A stretch of 64,000 bases of DNA from Keguizhuia sedimenti. Its GTDB lineage: Bacteria > Pseudomonadota > Gammaproteobacteria > Burkholderiales > Burkholderiaceae_D. The notes beneath the pieces are model-generated. The model was not told the DNA's origin and ran no database searches. It saw only the letters and a list, made by a program, of their open reading frames with translations. Shown one piece after another: positions 8,609-20,653 of this stretch; position 1 is the first letter of the stretch; every line of letters begins with the position of its first letter. Position numbers and translations under genes: made by a program. The stretch spans positions 38,565-102,564 of the forward strand of contig JAUYVH010000012.1 in assembly GCA_030715135.1 (NCBI GenBank), read 5' to 3'.

Positions 8609-9838
8609 GTGCGACCGATTCACAAATCCAGGAAATTGGCAGACGTCTGTTATGACATACGCGGACCGGTGCTTGAAAAAGCACGCGAGATGGAAGAGGA
8701 CGGCCATAAGATCATTAAGCTGAACATCGGAAATCTTGCGGTCTTCGGCTTTGATGCGCCCGACGAAATCGTTCAGGACATGATCCGCAACATGGCGAAC
8801 GCGTCCGGCTATACTGATTCGAAAGGCCTGTTCGCGCCTCGCAAGGCGGTCATGCAGTATTACCAGGAAAAGCGGATCAACGGCGTCTCGATCGATGATG
8901 TCTATCTCGGCAACGGCGCGTCCGAGCTGATCGTCATGAGCATGAATGCCTTGCTCAATAACGGCGACGAAGTGCTGGTCCCGGCTCCCGATTATCCATT
9001 GTGGACTGCTGCGGTCAGCCTTTCCGGCGGCAAACCGGTGCATTACGTTTGCGACGAGCAGGCGGGGTGGTTTCCGGATATCGAGGACATCAAGAAAAAA
9101 ATCACGTCCCATACCAAGGCGATCGTTGTCATCAATCCCAACAATCCGACCGGAGCGTTGTATCCGGTAGAATTGCTGGAGCAAATTGTCGAATTGGCGC
9201 GCCAGCACCAATTGATCGTCTTTGCCGACGAAATCTACGACAAGGTACTGTATGACGGCGCCACGCATACCTGCCTGGCTTCACTGGCGGACGATGTGCT
9301 GTTCATTACTTTCAACGGCTTGTCCAAGAACTATCGTTCCTGCGGTTATCGTGCCGGGTGGATGGTGGTCTCAGGCGAGAAAAAGCATGCGAAGGACTAT
9401 ATCGAAGGCCTGAACATGCTTACTTCGATGCGTCTTTGTTCCAATGCGCCGGGGCAGTATGCGATCCAGACTGCGCTGGGCGGCTACCAAAGCATCAATG
9501 ACCTGGTAGGGCCGGGCGGGCGATTGTTGCGCCAGCGAGACCTTGCGCATAAATTGCTGACCGACATTCCCGGAGTTACCTGCGTCAAGCCGAAGTCCGC
9601 GCTGTACATGTTTCCCCGGCTGGATCCGAAAATGTATCCGATCGAGGATGACCAGCAGTTTGCATACGACCTGCTGGCTGACCAGCGTGTGCTGATCGTG
9701 CAGGGAACCGGATTCAATTGCCCGACGACGGATCACTTCCGGGTAGTATTCCTCCCGAACACGGATGATCTGACCGATGCCATAGGCCGCATTGCGCATT
9801 TCCTCGAAGCTTACAGAAAAGAGCACGGTACGGCATAA
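8609..9838 (+). CDS. alaA: Glutamate-pyruvate aminotransferase AlaA
   Basis: This PLP-dependent class I/II aminotransferase makes alanine from pyruvate and glutamate. The 409-residue product has NPNNPTGALYP, FADEIYDKVLYDG and the PLP-lysine segment FNGLSKNYRSCGYRAGW. The frame is open from 8528, but GTG 8609 with an AGGGA site nine bases upstream gives the family-like VRPIHKSRKLADVCYDIRGPV and the E. coli AlaA length (about 405). It precedes hom and thrC, a conserved order in Burkholderiales. Confidence 0.9.
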   Translation: MRPIHKSRKLADVCYDIRGPVLEKAREMEEDGHKIIKLNIGNLAVFGFDAPDEIVQDMIRNMANASGYTDSKGLFAPRKAVMQYYQEKRINGVSIDDVYLGNGASELIVMSMNALLNNGDEVLVPAPDYPLWTAAVSLSGGKPVHYVCDEQAGWFPDIEDIKKKITSHTKAIVVINPNNPTGALYPVELLEQIVELARQHQLIVFADEIYDKVLYDGATHTCLASLADDVLFITFNGLSKNYRSCGYRAGWMVVSGEKKHAKDYIEGLNMLTSMRLCSNAPGQYAIQTALGGYQSINDLVGPGGRLLRQRDLAHKLLTDIPGVTCVKPKSALYMFPRLDPKMYPIEDDQQFAYDLLADQRVLIVQGTGFNCPTTDHFRVVFLPNTDDLTDAIGRIAHFLEAYRKEHGTA

Positions 9839-9905
9839 TCTCGCGCATGGGTATTTTCCTTTCATTGGCAATGCCAGTTTTCGCTCATAACAGAATCAAT
9901 TCAAC

Positions 9906-11216
9906 ATGAAACCCATCAAAGTAGGCTTGCTCGGTATCGGAACGGTCGGTTCCGGCACCTTTGAAGTATTGAAACGCAATCAGGAAGAAATCAAGCGACG
10001 CGCCGGACGCGGCATCGAGATCGTCATGGTTGCCGATCTGAACACCGCACGCGCAAAGGAACTGGTCGGAAATGCCTGCGAAGTGGTCAACGATGCCAAT
10101 CAGGTGGTCAACCATCCGGACATCGACATCGTGGTCGAGCTGATCGGCGGCTATGGGATCGCCAAGGAGCTGGTGCTGAAAGCCATTGCCAACGGCAAGC
10201 ATGTTGTGACGGCCAACAAGGCGCTGCTTGCAATCCATGGCACCGAGATTTTCAAGGCTGCGCAGGACAAAGGCGTGATGGTTGCATTCGAGGCGGCCGT
10301 TGCCGGCGGCATTCCGATCATCAAGGCGCTGCGCGAAGGCTTGACTGCAAACCGCATTCAATGGATTGCAGGCATCATCAACGGCACGACCAACTTCATT
10401 CTGTCCGAGATGCGCGACAAGGGCCTGGACTTCGATACGGTGCTCAAAGAAGCGCAACGCCTGGGATATGCGGAAGCGGATCCGACTTTCGATATCGAAG
10501 GCATCGATGCGGCGCACAAGGCGACCATCATGTCGGCAATCGCATTCGGCATTCCCGTGCAATTCGACAAGGCGCACGTGGAGGGCATCACCAAATTGCA
10601 GGCAACCGATATCCGTTATGCTGAACAACTCGGCTACCGTATCAAGCTGCTGGGCATTACCCGCCGCACGGAGCAGGGCATAGAATTGCGCGTGCATCCG
10701 ACCCTGATTCCGGCAAAGCGCCTGATCGCCAATGTCGAGGGCGCCATGAATGCGGTACTGGTGCAAGGCGATGCAGTGGGCGCGACGCTTTATTACGGTA
10801 AAGGCGCTGGCGCCGAGCCGACTGCCTCGGCCGTCATTGCGGATCTCGTTGACATCACGCGACTCGCTACGGCCGATCCTGAACACAGGGTGCCGCACCT
10901 GGCCTTCCAGCCGGATGCAATGGCCGACACGCCGGTTCTGCCGATTTCCGAAGTCACCACCAGTTATTACCTGCGCATTCGCGTGGCGGACAAGCTGGGC
11001 GTGCTCGCAAGCGTGACCCGCATTCTGGCCGACGCGACGATTTCCGTCGACGCCATGCTGCAAAAGGAGCCGGGCGAAGGCGAGACCCAGACCGACATCA
11101 TCATTCTGACCCACCAGACGCAGGAAAAGAATGTTGAAGCAGCGATCGTAAAGATCGAAGGCTTGCCGACAGTCGTCGGCAAGGTCATGAAGATTCGTCT
11201 CGAAAATCTGAGCTGA
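9906..11216 (+). CDS. hom: Homoserine dehydrogenase
   Basis: It reduces aspartate semialdehyde to homoserine, the branch point to threonine and methionine. The 436-residue protein has the NAD(P)-binding start VGLLGIGTVGSGTFEVL and the catalytic region AVAGGIPIIKALREGLTANRI...GIINGTTNFILSEM. DPTFDIEGIDAAHK follows, and a C-terminal ACT domain (about 350-436, YYLRIRVADKLGVLASVTRIL) suggests threonine feedback. It is a monofunctional type, without an aspartokinase domain, 67 bases after alaA. Confidence 0.95.
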   Translation: MKPIKVGLLGIGTVGSGTFEVLKRNQEEIKRRAGRGIEIVMVADLNTARAKELVGNACEVVNDANQVVNHPDIDIVVELIGGYGIAKELVLKAIANGKHVVTANKALLAIHGTEIFKAAQDKGVMVAFEAAVAGGIPIIKALREGLTANRIQWIAGIINGTTNFILSEMRDKGLDFDTVLKEAQRLGYAEADPTFDIEGIDAAHKATIMSAIAFGIPVQFDKAHVEGITKLQATDIRYAEQLGYRIKLLGITRRTEQGIELRVHPTLIPAKRLIANVEGAMNAVLVQGDAVGATLYYGKGAGAEPTASAVIADLVDITRLATADPEHRVPHLAFQPDAMADTPVLPISEVTTSYYLRIRVADKLGVLASVTRILADATISVDAMLQKEPGEGETQTDIIILTHQTQEKNVEAAIVKIEGLPTVVGKVMKIRLENLS

Positions 11217-11537
11217 ACATCGTTCGTCACGAAGGACGGCATGGGCTGGCCCTTCGTGAATCCATGTCTGCGGTTGCGAGGTTTGCAACCGTACAGCATG
11301 CCTTAGCTGATTCCGGTACGCGTGCCCTAATCGAAACGGCGCAATTTCTTTTTCTGCGCAAGCGGCGCGGAACTTGCGAAACGGCATGCCGCCGAAGGAC
11401 TTGGGCAGATTAGTTATTTCTCGGCCGAATCAATGCCTTGTATGCCTTTTTGGCAAGTCTTCTTCTGTCATAGGCGCATAGCCGTCTCGGCCGCTTTATA
11501 ATGTCGGTTCTTCCGTTGTTATCTACTCATTTTACTT
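11217..11537 (+). promoter_or_regulatory. hom-thrC intergenic region with two hairpins and a -10 box
   Basis: The 321-base gap holds two inverted repeats, CACGAAGG/CCTTCGTG (11228-11258) and CGGTTGC/GCAACCG (11271-11291). Neither is followed by a T-run. Further on, TATAAT at 11497-11502 lies 36 bases before the thrC start. thrC may therefore have its own promoter, with the hairpins acting as an attenuator or Rho-dependent end of hom. No leader peptide was identified. Confidence 0.45.
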
Positions 11538-12998
11538 ATGCAATACGTATCCACGCGCGGATTGGCTGCGCCGCAGTCATTCTCGGAAATCTTGCTCGGC
11601 GGCCTGGCGCCTGATGGCGGACTTTACCTGCCGGTCGAATATCCACGGGTGAGCGGCGCCGAACTGGATGCGTGGAGGAAGCTGTCCTATGCCGACCTGG
11701 CTTTCGAGGTTCTCAGGAAATTCGCTACCGATATTCCGGAAGCTGACCTGAAGGCGCTGACGCACAAGACCTACACTGCCGAAATCTACCGGAATGCGCA
11801 TTCGTCCGATGATGCGGCCAGGATTACACCGCTGCGCGTTCTGGAAGAAAAGGATGGCAAGAAGCTGATCCTGCAAGGTCTCTCGAATGGTCCGACACTG
11901 GCATTCAAGGATATGGCCATGCAGTTGCTCGGCAACCTGTTCGAATATGCGCTGGCCAAGCAGAATGCAGAGCTGAATATTTTCGGCGCCACATCGGGCG
12001 ACACCGGCAGCGCGGCGGAATACGCAATGCGCGGCAAGAAGGGCATCCGCGTATTCATGCTGTCGCCGCACAAGAAGATGAGTGCATTCCAGACCGCCCA
12101 GATGTTCAGCCTGCAGGATCCCAATATTTTCAACATCGCGGTGGAAGGCGTATTTGACGACTGCCAGGATATGGTGAAAGCCGTGTCCAACGACCTCGAT
12201 TTCAAGGCGCGCCACAAGATCGGCACGGTCAATTCGATCAACTGGGCGCGCGTGGTCGCGCAGGTCGTGTATTACTTCCGCGGTTACCTGAGCGCGACGA
12301 CAAGCAATGATCAGAAAGTCTCGTTCACTGTCCCGTCCGGCAATTTCGGCAATATCTGCGCAGGCCATATCGCGCGCATGATGGGTTTGCCAATCGACAA
12401 ACTGGTCGCCGCCACCAATGAGAACGACGTGCTCGATGAATTCTTCCGTACCGGCGTCTATCGCGTGCGCAAGTCTGCCGAGACCTATCACACCAGCAGC
12501 CCCAGCATGGATATCAGCAAGGCATCGAACTTCGAGCGCTTTATTTTCGATCTGCTTGATCGCAATGCCGAACGCGTGCGCGCGCTGTTCGCCAAGGTAG
12601 AAACGCAGGGCGGCTTCGATCTGTCCGGCAAGCCGGGCAGCGACGGCGATGAATTCAGGAAAATAGAGCACTATGGATTCGAATCAGGAAAATCGATCCA
12701 TCAGGACCGGATTACAACCATCCGCGACGTGCATGCGAAATATGGTGTCACCATTGACACGCATACCGCAGACGGCGTGAAAGTGGCGCGTGAACATCTG
12801 AAACCGGGAGTCCCGATGATTGTCCTGGAAACCGCGCTTCCTGCGAAGTTCAACGAGACGATACAGGAGGCGCTGGGGCAGGAAGCCGAGCGGCCCGCCG
12901 GCTTTGAAAATATCGAATCGCTGCCGCAACGCTTTACGGTCATGGCGCCGGATGTCGTGCAGGTGAAGAAATTCATCGCCGAGCGCACAGGACTGTAA
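11538..12998 (+). CDS. thrC: Threonine synthase
   Basis: This PLP enzyme converts O-phosphohomoserine to threonine. The 486-residue protein is of the long class: MQYVSTRGLAAPQSFSEILLGGLAPDGGLYLP, then the PLP-lysine motif SNGPTLAFKDMAMQLLGN, GATSGDTGSAAEYA and the phosphate-binding TVPSGNFGNICAG. ATG 11538 matches the family N-terminus. It is followed 22 bases later by moeA. Confidence 0.95.
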   Translation: MQYVSTRGLAAPQSFSEILLGGLAPDGGLYLPVEYPRVSGAELDAWRKLSYADLAFEVLRKFATDIPEADLKALTHKTYTAEIYRNAHSSDDAARITPLRVLEEKDGKKLILQGLSNGPTLAFKDMAMQLLGNLFEYALAKQNAELNIFGATSGDTGSAAEYAMRGKKGIRVFMLSPHKKMSAFQTAQMFSLQDPNIFNIAVEGVFDDCQDMVKAVSNDLDFKARHKIGTVNSINWARVVAQVVYYFRGYLSATTSNDQKVSFTVPSGNFGNICAGHIARMMGLPIDKLVAATNENDVLDEFFRTGVYRVRKSAETYHTSSPSMDISKASNFERFIFDLLDRNAERVRALFAKVETQGGFDLSGKPGSDGDEFRKIEHYGFESGKSIHQDRITTIRDVHAKYGVTIDTHTADGVKVAREHLKPGVPMIVLETALPAKFNETIQEALGQEAERPAGFENIESLPQRFTVMAPDVVQVKKFIAERTGL

Positions 12999-13020
12999 CC
13001 ACTATCTTGGAGCAAGCGAC

Positions 13021-14262
13021 ATGAACCAGAATAAGGCCATGCTTACCGTACAGCAGGCGCTGGATTTTCTGCTTGAGGGCGCGCGACCGGTTACGGACGC
13101 CGAGACCGTTTCGACGATTGACGCTAACGGCCGCGTTCTTGCACAGGCGCAGGTGTCCCAGCTCGACGTGCCGCCGATGGACAACACGCAGATGGACGGT
13201 TACGCGGTGCGTGCAGCGGACTGCGCGAGCGGTTCCGCACGCCTGAGTGTCGCGCAGCGCATTCCTGCAGGCCATGTAGGCGAAGCTTTGCAGCGCGGCA
13301 CGGCAGCACGCATTTTTACCGGGGCCATGATCCCTGAAGGTGCCGATGCCGTGGTGATGCAGGAGCTTTGCGAATTTGAAAAGACATCTGAAGGCGATAA
13401 GGTTACGATCCGCCATACTCCGCGTTCCGGCGAATGGATACGCCGTCGCGGCGAGGATATTCGGTCCGGCAGTGTGATCCTTCCTGCCGGAACCCGCCTG
13501 CGTTCGCAGGAGCTTGGATTGGCAGCCTCGGTCGGCCTTGCTTCGATGCCGGTCATCAGGCGTTTGCGGGTAGCAGTTTTCTTTACCGGGGACGAACTTG
13601 CCATGCCGGGCGAGCCCCTGAAACCGGGCGCGATCTACAATTCGAACCGATTCACATTGCGTGCTCTCCTGGAGAATCTTGGCTGCGATATTACGGATTA
13701 CGGAATTGTTCCGGATACGCTGGAAGCGACCCGCGAGACCTTGCGCAATGCTGCTGCCCGGCACGATGTAATTGTTACGTCCGGCGGCGTATCGGTCGGC
13801 GAAGAAGATCATATCAAGCCCGCAGTGGAGGCGGAAGGGCGCATCAACATGTGGCAGATCGCGGTCAAGCCGGGCAAGCCCCTGGCATTTGGCGAAGTGA
13901 ATCGCCCAGACGCGGAAACACCGGCTTACTTCCTCGGCTTGCCGGGTAACCCGGTGTCGAGCTTCGTGACTTTTCTGCTCTTCGTGCGGCCTTTCCTGTT
14001 GCGCCTGCAAGGCGTGCAGGATGTGCAGCCAAAAAGGATTCCGATGCGTGCCGATTTTTCCTGGGCCAAGGCGGACAAGCGTAACGAATTCCTGCGTGCA
14101 CGAATCAACGAGTCCGGCGGACTTGAACTGTTTCCCAACCAGGGTTCCGGCGTATTGACTTCAACAGTTTGGGCTGACGGACTGATCGACAATCCGCCGG
14201 GGCAAACCATTGCCGCCGGAGACACTGTGAATTTCATCCCTTTTAATGCCTTGCTCTACTAG
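13021..14262 (+). CDS. moeA: Molybdopterin molybdenumtransferase MoeA
   Basis: MoeA inserts molybdate into adenylylated molybdopterin in the last cofactor step. The 413-residue protein shows domain signatures PMDNTQMDGYAV, RIFTGAMIPEGADAVVMQE, GAIYNSNRFTLRALLENLG, VTSGGVSVGEEDHIKPAVE and FLGLPGNPVSSFVTFLLF. A good ribosome-binding site (TTGGAG) lies upstream. It starts a moeA-moaD-moaE set, so molybdoenzymes are to be expected elsewhere in the genome. Confidence 0.95.
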   Translation: MNQNKAMLTVQQALDFLLEGARPVTDAETVSTIDANGRVLAQAQVSQLDVPPMDNTQMDGYAVRAADCASGSARLSVAQRIPAGHVGEALQRGTAARIFTGAMIPEGADAVVMQELCEFEKTSEGDKVTIRHTPRSGEWIRRRGEDIRSGSVILPAGTRLRSQELGLAASVGLASMPVIRRLRVAVFFTGDELAMPGEPLKPGAIYNSNRFTLRALLENLGCDITDYGIVPDTLEATRETLRNAAARHDVIVTSGGVSVGEEDHIKPAVEAEGRINMWQIAVKPGKPLAFGEVNRPDAETPAYFLGLPGNPVSSFVTFLLFVRPFLLRLQGVQDVQPKRIPMRADFSWAKADKRNEFLRARINESGGLELFPNQGSGVLTSTVWADGLIDNPPGQTIAAGDTVNFIPFNALLY

Positions 14263-14268
14263 TTGAAC

Positions 14269-14526
14269 ATGAATATCCAGCTTCGTTTCTTTGCCAGCGT
14301 TCGTGAAGCCCTGGGCACTTCGCAGGAGTCGGTAAGCCTGCCTGGCCATGTGCAGACCGTCGGCGATGTGCGCAGTTTTTTGCGCGAGCGCGGCGGCGCA
14401 TGGGCCGAGGCATTGGCGGAAGGCCGCGCTCTGCGGATGGCGTATAACCAGCAGATGACAAATGCCGACACCAAACTGACTGAAGGATGTGAGGTCGCGT
14501 TTTTCCCACCGGTGACAGGAGGCTAG
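14269..14526 (+). CDS. moaD: Molybdopterin synthase sulfur-carrier subunit MoaD
   Basis: MoaD is a ubiquitin-like small subunit whose C-terminal glycine carries the thiocarboxylate sulfur. The 85-residue product starts MNIQLRFFASVREALG and ends FFPPVTGG, the required Gly-Gly terminus. An upstream TTG (14263) would add only two residues; ATG 14269 is preferred. It lies six bases after moeA and four before moaE. Confidence 0.94.
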   Translation: MNIQLRFFASVREALGTSQESVSLPGHVQTVGDVRSFLRERGGAWAEALAEGRALRMAYNQQMTNADTKLTEGCEVAFFPPVTGG

Positions 14527-14530
14527 GGCC

Positions 14531-15010
14531 ATGCCGATTCGCGTACAGACCGAAGATTTCGATCTCAGCAAGGAAGTGGCTGCGTTGCGGTCCGATGATC
14601 CAAGGACCGGTGCAGTCGTCACCTTTGTCGGTGTCGTGCGTGACTTCAACGACGGCAGCGGCGTCGCAGAAATGGAGCTTGAGCATTATCCGGGCATGAC
14701 GGAAAAGGCACTCGAAGACATCGTTTCGCAAGCCAAGGCACGCTGGGAAATCTTCAATGCACTCGTGATTCACCGGGTCGGACCCCTGAAACCCCTGGAC
14801 CAGATCGTATTGGTGGCGGTGACTTCAGCCCATAGGGGTGAGGCTTTTGCCGCCTGCGAATTCATTATCGACTACCTTAAAACCCAGGCTCCGTTCTGGA
14901 AAAAGGAGCAGACACCAAACGGCGCGCGCTGGGTCGACGCACGTGCGACGGATGATGCGGCGCTGCGGAAATGGGATGTTGATCCCGCTAATCAGCTTCC
15001 GCAGTCATGA
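14531..15010 (+). CDS. moaE: Molybdopterin synthase catalytic subunit MoaE
   Basis: MoaE transfers two sulfurs from MoaD to cyclic pyranopterin monophosphate. The 159-residue protein has GAVVTFVGVVRDFNDG, ELEHYPGMTEKAL, the conserved VTSAHRGEAFAACEFIIDYLKTQAPFWKKE region with its catalytic lysines, and GARWVDARATDD. The ribosome-binding site GGAGG overlaps the end of moaD, consistent with coupled synthesis of the two subunits. Confidence 0.95.
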   Translation: MPIRVQTEDFDLSKEVAALRSDDPRTGAVVTFVGVVRDFNDGSGVAEMELEHYPGMTEKALEDIVSQAKARWEIFNALVIHRVGPLKPLDQIVLVAVTSAHRGEAFAACEFIIDYLKTQAPFWKKEQTPNGARWVDARATDDAALRKWDVDPANQLPQS

Positions 15011-15381
15011 ACTGGCTCGCTGTCGGCATGGGCGCGGCAGTGGGCGCATGGGCACGCTGGGGGCTTGGCGTCTGGATGAACGGCTGGATAGCACAGATGC
15101 CTGTCGGGACGCTTGTTGCCAATCTTAGCGGCGGCTACCTGATTGGAATAGCCGTGGCTTTTTTCGGCAGTCATCCCGCCGTGCCCGAGGCATGGCGTCT
15201 TTTTGCCATAACCGGCTTTCTAGGCGGGCTCACTACTTTTTCCACCTTTTCCGCAGAAGCAATGATCATGCTGCAGCGGGGCGAATATGCGTGGATGCTG
15301 ATGCATACTGCGCTTCATCTCGCCGGTTCCATTCTCTTGTGCGTCGCCGGATTTGCGACCTTTCGGGCGCTGGCTTCCTGA
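15007..15381 (+). CDS. crcB: Fluoride ion channel CrcB/Fluc
   Basis: CrcB forms dual-topology dimeric channels that expel fluoride through the inner membrane. The 124-residue protein has four hydrophobic segments, the GAAVGAWARWGLG start, PVGTLVANLSGGYLIG and the signature GFLGGLTTFSTFSAEA. Its ATG overlaps the moaE stop by four bases (ATGA), so translation is coupled. No fluoride riboswitch is visible because the gene has no leader of its own. Confidence 0.93.
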   Translation: MNWLAVGMGAAVGAWARWGLGVWMNGWIAQMPVGTLVANLSGGYLIGIAVAFFGSHPAVPEAWRLFAITGFLGGLTTFSTFSAEAMIMLQRGEYAWMLMHTALHLAGSILLCVAGFATFRALAS

Positions 15382-15580
15382 ACGCAAACTCCAGGATTTA
15401 ATTCAAAACCCTCGGCGCAGTTGTCGAGCACGATGAATCCGGCAATTTCAACTCCGTATCCATTGTGCGGTTCTCACAAGCTGTTATAGCAGCGAACAGA
15501 GTCCATGCAGCACCTCGGGTGTGAAGCCAATTTCAAAACCATGTCCATTGCTTGGACAAAATTTTTGCAAAGCGGCCGCT

Positions 15581-15778
15581 TTAGGCAGATGCCGATGTGA
15601 ACGGTCGTACCAGAATGGGCTCCTCGCCCATCAACGGATCCTGTGTGCCGTCCTGATAAAAATAGCTGAAGCTTCCGGCCCGGGTATTCCTGCTGACTGA
15701 GGCCTGATAGGTCATTTCCACAAGCTCGGTCTTGGCGTCCGCCGTCCGCGGCTGCTCCGGGCTGGCATGCATTTCCAT
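15581..15778 (-). CDS. Small hypothetical protein
   Basis: A 65-residue frame starting at ATG 15778 (an upstream TTG start at 15847 would give 88 residues). The sequence is hydrophilic with TELVEMTYQASVSRNTRAGSFSYFYQD in its middle; no known domain was recognised. It is alone between crcB and the divergent clpB and has no convincing ribosome-binding site. It may be a real lineage-specific small protein or a chance frame. Confidence 0.35.
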   Translation of the reverse strand: MEMHASPEQPRTADAKTELVEMTYQASVSRNTRAGSFSYFYQDGTQDPLMGEEPILVRPFTSASA

Positions 15779-15954
15779 TACACGAACAATTCCATCCCAA
15801 AGTTTTCTAAGTAGTTGGCGGGTCAAGCAGGTGCGTACTTTCTCCAAGGGCTGCCGGCATCACTGAAGGAAGTCCGGAAAAGCAAACAATCATGTTTGCT
15901 CATGTAGGAAAGTTGCAATTGATGCAATAGCATCAGATTAAGTTAAAAGCCTTT

Positions 15955-15981
15955 CTTGAAATGTGGTTATCCATCCCAATT
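15955..15981 (+). promoter_or_regulatory. Heat-shock (sigma-32) promoter of clpB
   Basis: CTTGAAA (15955-15961), 12-13 bases, then TCCCAATT (15974-15981) resembles the sigma-32 consensus CTTGAAA-N11-16-CCCCATNT. It lies 30 bases before the clpB start, as expected for this chaperone. Confidence 0.75.
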
Positions 15982-16011
15982 TTGTTATCAATAAATTTTC
16001 AGGAGTGACCC

Positions 16012-18597
<2,586 letters not shown>

Positions 18598-18717
18598 GGG
18601 ACGAAACAGTAAAGTTTCTTGGAGGAATTCTATTTGTTATAGATTGTTAAAAGCGCATAGATTGGCGGTCCGGGCTTCCTGAAACTGCTATAGACTATCG
18701 CGCAATTCAAGCAAGGG

Positions 18718-18742
18718 AAAAGGCCACTCTCAGTGGCCTTTT
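18718..18742 (+). terminator. Intrinsic terminator after clpB
   Basis: An 11-bp perfect stem AAAAGGCCACT / AGTGGCCTTTT with a three-base loop, followed by TCTT, lies 120 bases after the clpB stop. It probably ends the clpB transcript. Confidence 0.85.
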
Positions 18743-18773
18743 CTTATGGAAATTCGCAGCGTTAGTCTTGTTG

Positions 18774-20555
18774 ATGTACCGGTTCAGGTTCCATTCTTGG
18801 AAGAGGCGGTCAGTGGCAGCAAAACAGTCTTCGTTGGAAAGAATTTTTATCCTCCCATTTGTCCTGTTGATGCTATGCCTGGCATCAACTATGGCCTGGA
18901 CTTTGTATCGCTCGGCGGAGCAAGCAATCGATACAATTTCGAAAACGGTACTTGGGAAAGCTGCGCATCATCTGCGCAATACGGTTCAGGATCATTTTTC
19001 GCATGCGCGCCTGACATTGAATGCAATCGCATTTGATTCCATTCTTCAGCAAGGCACTTCTGCCAGCGATTTCCGTTTCTCTTCCGCGCTCTTCGATATA
19101 AAAGACCATCTCTGGACTGCGCTTAAGCTTTTTCCCGAAAGCGGCCGCCGGGTTTTCTTTTGCAGCAAGGATGGGCATTATGTCGGGATTTCCAGGATTG
19201 ATTCACAGCAGTACGAAATCGGGCTGCGCACAAGTGGTAATGAAAACTGGACTGTTTATTCCAGCACGGGACCGCGGGATATCGGCGATGCCATCCGGAA
19301 GGAGACTTATGATCCTAGGAATCAGCGATGGTATCGGCTGGCGGTTAACCACGAAAGTGAAGTCTGGTATGCGCACAATCCCGATTCGGAAATGAATGAA
19401 AGCCTGATCACGCTGGCAAAGCCGATCTATTCCAAAAGCCGGTCTTTACTGGGGGTGGCGTCTACCGAGCTTTCCTTGAGCAAAATCTCGCAGGCGCTGC
19501 AATTTGATCAGGTCAGTCCGCATGGCGTATCGTTCATCGTTGAACGTTCCGGAAAGGTCATTGCATCGTCGGAAATCAATAAGTCTCCGGCGGAGGACAT
19601 GATGAACATGGTAAGCTTCCCGGCCGCTGCTGGTCACTCGCAGTTGCTGCGGGATGCGTATGCGGCATTTATCAACCGGAGGGCAAGCACCGGCATTGCA
19701 AAAGAAAGATCAGAGTCATTTGACTTTGTGAGCGGCGATGAAAAAGCGCACGCAACTGTCGTGGAGCTGCGGGATAATGGCCTGGACTGGCTGCTGATCG
19801 CCGCGGCACCACATGCGGATTTCAGCGGAGGAGTCCGGAACACAATGATGCGATATCTCGCGATCGGACTGGTCGCAATGATGCTTGCTCTACTGTTGGG
19901 ATTCCTTATTCTTCGCAGCACCCTGTCCGATATTCGCCGGCTCGCCGCAGCGGTCAAGAATATAGGAAGAGGAGAGTCATTCCAGACCTTGAATATCGAA
20001 CGCGGCGATGAGATCGGGCAGCTCGCCAAAAGCTTCCAGCAGATCGAGCGCAATCTCAGAACCGACAAGCTCACAAGCGTGTTGAACAGGGATTCCCTGA
20101 TCGCGCAAATCGATTTCCATTGCAGCGTGGGAAAGGAAGTCGGTTTCCTGCGATTCAGCATCTTGTTCATAGACCTCGACGGGTTCAAGCAGATCAACGA
20201 TCTGTACGGTCACGATGAGGGAGATCGCGTGCTGTCCGAAGCGGCACAGCGGTTGCGGGAAGCAATACGCAAGGAAGACGCGGTTGCGCGATTCGGCGGT
20301 GACGAATTCGTTGTTTACCTGCATGCCGCCGGCGACTATGCGTCCATTGCGGCAATTTGCGAAAAGATCCGCATTTCGCTGGAAGAGCCGATTTGCCTGC
20401 GCGACGGAGGCGGCGTTCGCGTGGGTGCCTCGATAGGCTATTCCTGCTTTCCCGAGGACGGTCTCAATAGTGATGTGCTGTTGAGAATCGCCGATAACCG
20501 GATGTTTTACGACAAGAAAATGCGCAAGTCGACATTGCAGTTGCCTTTGCAATGA
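18774..20555 (+). CDS. Membrane diguanylate cyclase with dCache, HAMP and GGDEF domains
   Basis: It synthesises cyclic di-GMP from two GTP in response to a periplasmic signal. The 593-residue protein has a transmembrane helix (about 23-45), a periplasmic dCache-like sensor (about 50-335, with PRDIGDAIRKETYDPRNQRWY), a second helix (about 343-367), HAMP, and a GGDEF domain. The active-site motif is RFGGDEFVV (GGDEF at 508-512). RKED precedes it by five residues, so the inhibitory RxxD site is present. ATG 18774 is chosen over two preceding TTG codons. The ligand is unknown. Confidence 0.88.
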   Translation: MYRFRFHSWKRRSVAAKQSSLERIFILPFVLLMLCLASTMAWTLYRSAEQAIDTISKTVLGKAAHHLRNTVQDHFSHARLTLNAIAFDSILQQGTSASDFRFSSALFDIKDHLWTALKLFPESGRRVFFCSKDGHYVGISRIDSQQYEIGLRTSGNENWTVYSSTGPRDIGDAIRKETYDPRNQRWYRLAVNHESEVWYAHNPDSEMNESLITLAKPIYSKSRSLLGVASTELSLSKISQALQFDQVSPHGVSFIVERSGKVIASSEINKSPAEDMMNMVSFPAAAGHSQLLRDAYAAFINRRASTGIAKERSESFDFVSGDEKAHATVVELRDNGLDWLLIAAAPHADFSGGVRNTMMRYLAIGLVAMMLALLLGFLILRSTLSDIRRLAAAVKNIGRGESFQTLNIERGDEIGQLAKSFQQIERNLRTDKLTSVLNRDSLIAQIDFHCSVGKEVGFLRFSILFIDLDGFKQINDLYGHDEGDRVLSEAAQRLREAIRKEDAVARFGGDEFVVYLHAAGDYASIAAICEKIRISLEEPICLRDGGGVRVGASIGYSCFPEDGLNSDVLLRIADNRMFYDKKMRKSTLQLPLQ

Positions 20556-20653
20556 TTCAACGCGGCACTTGCAGATCAGAATGACGGCCGCGGCAAAACG
20601 AAGGAGATGTAAAAAACCGGTGTAACGACTATATGGGCCGCCACAGCCATCCT

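Noticed and set aside
9885-11387. 500-codon frame antisense to hom
   Set aside because: Same cause; composition is not protein-like and the sense gene is certain.
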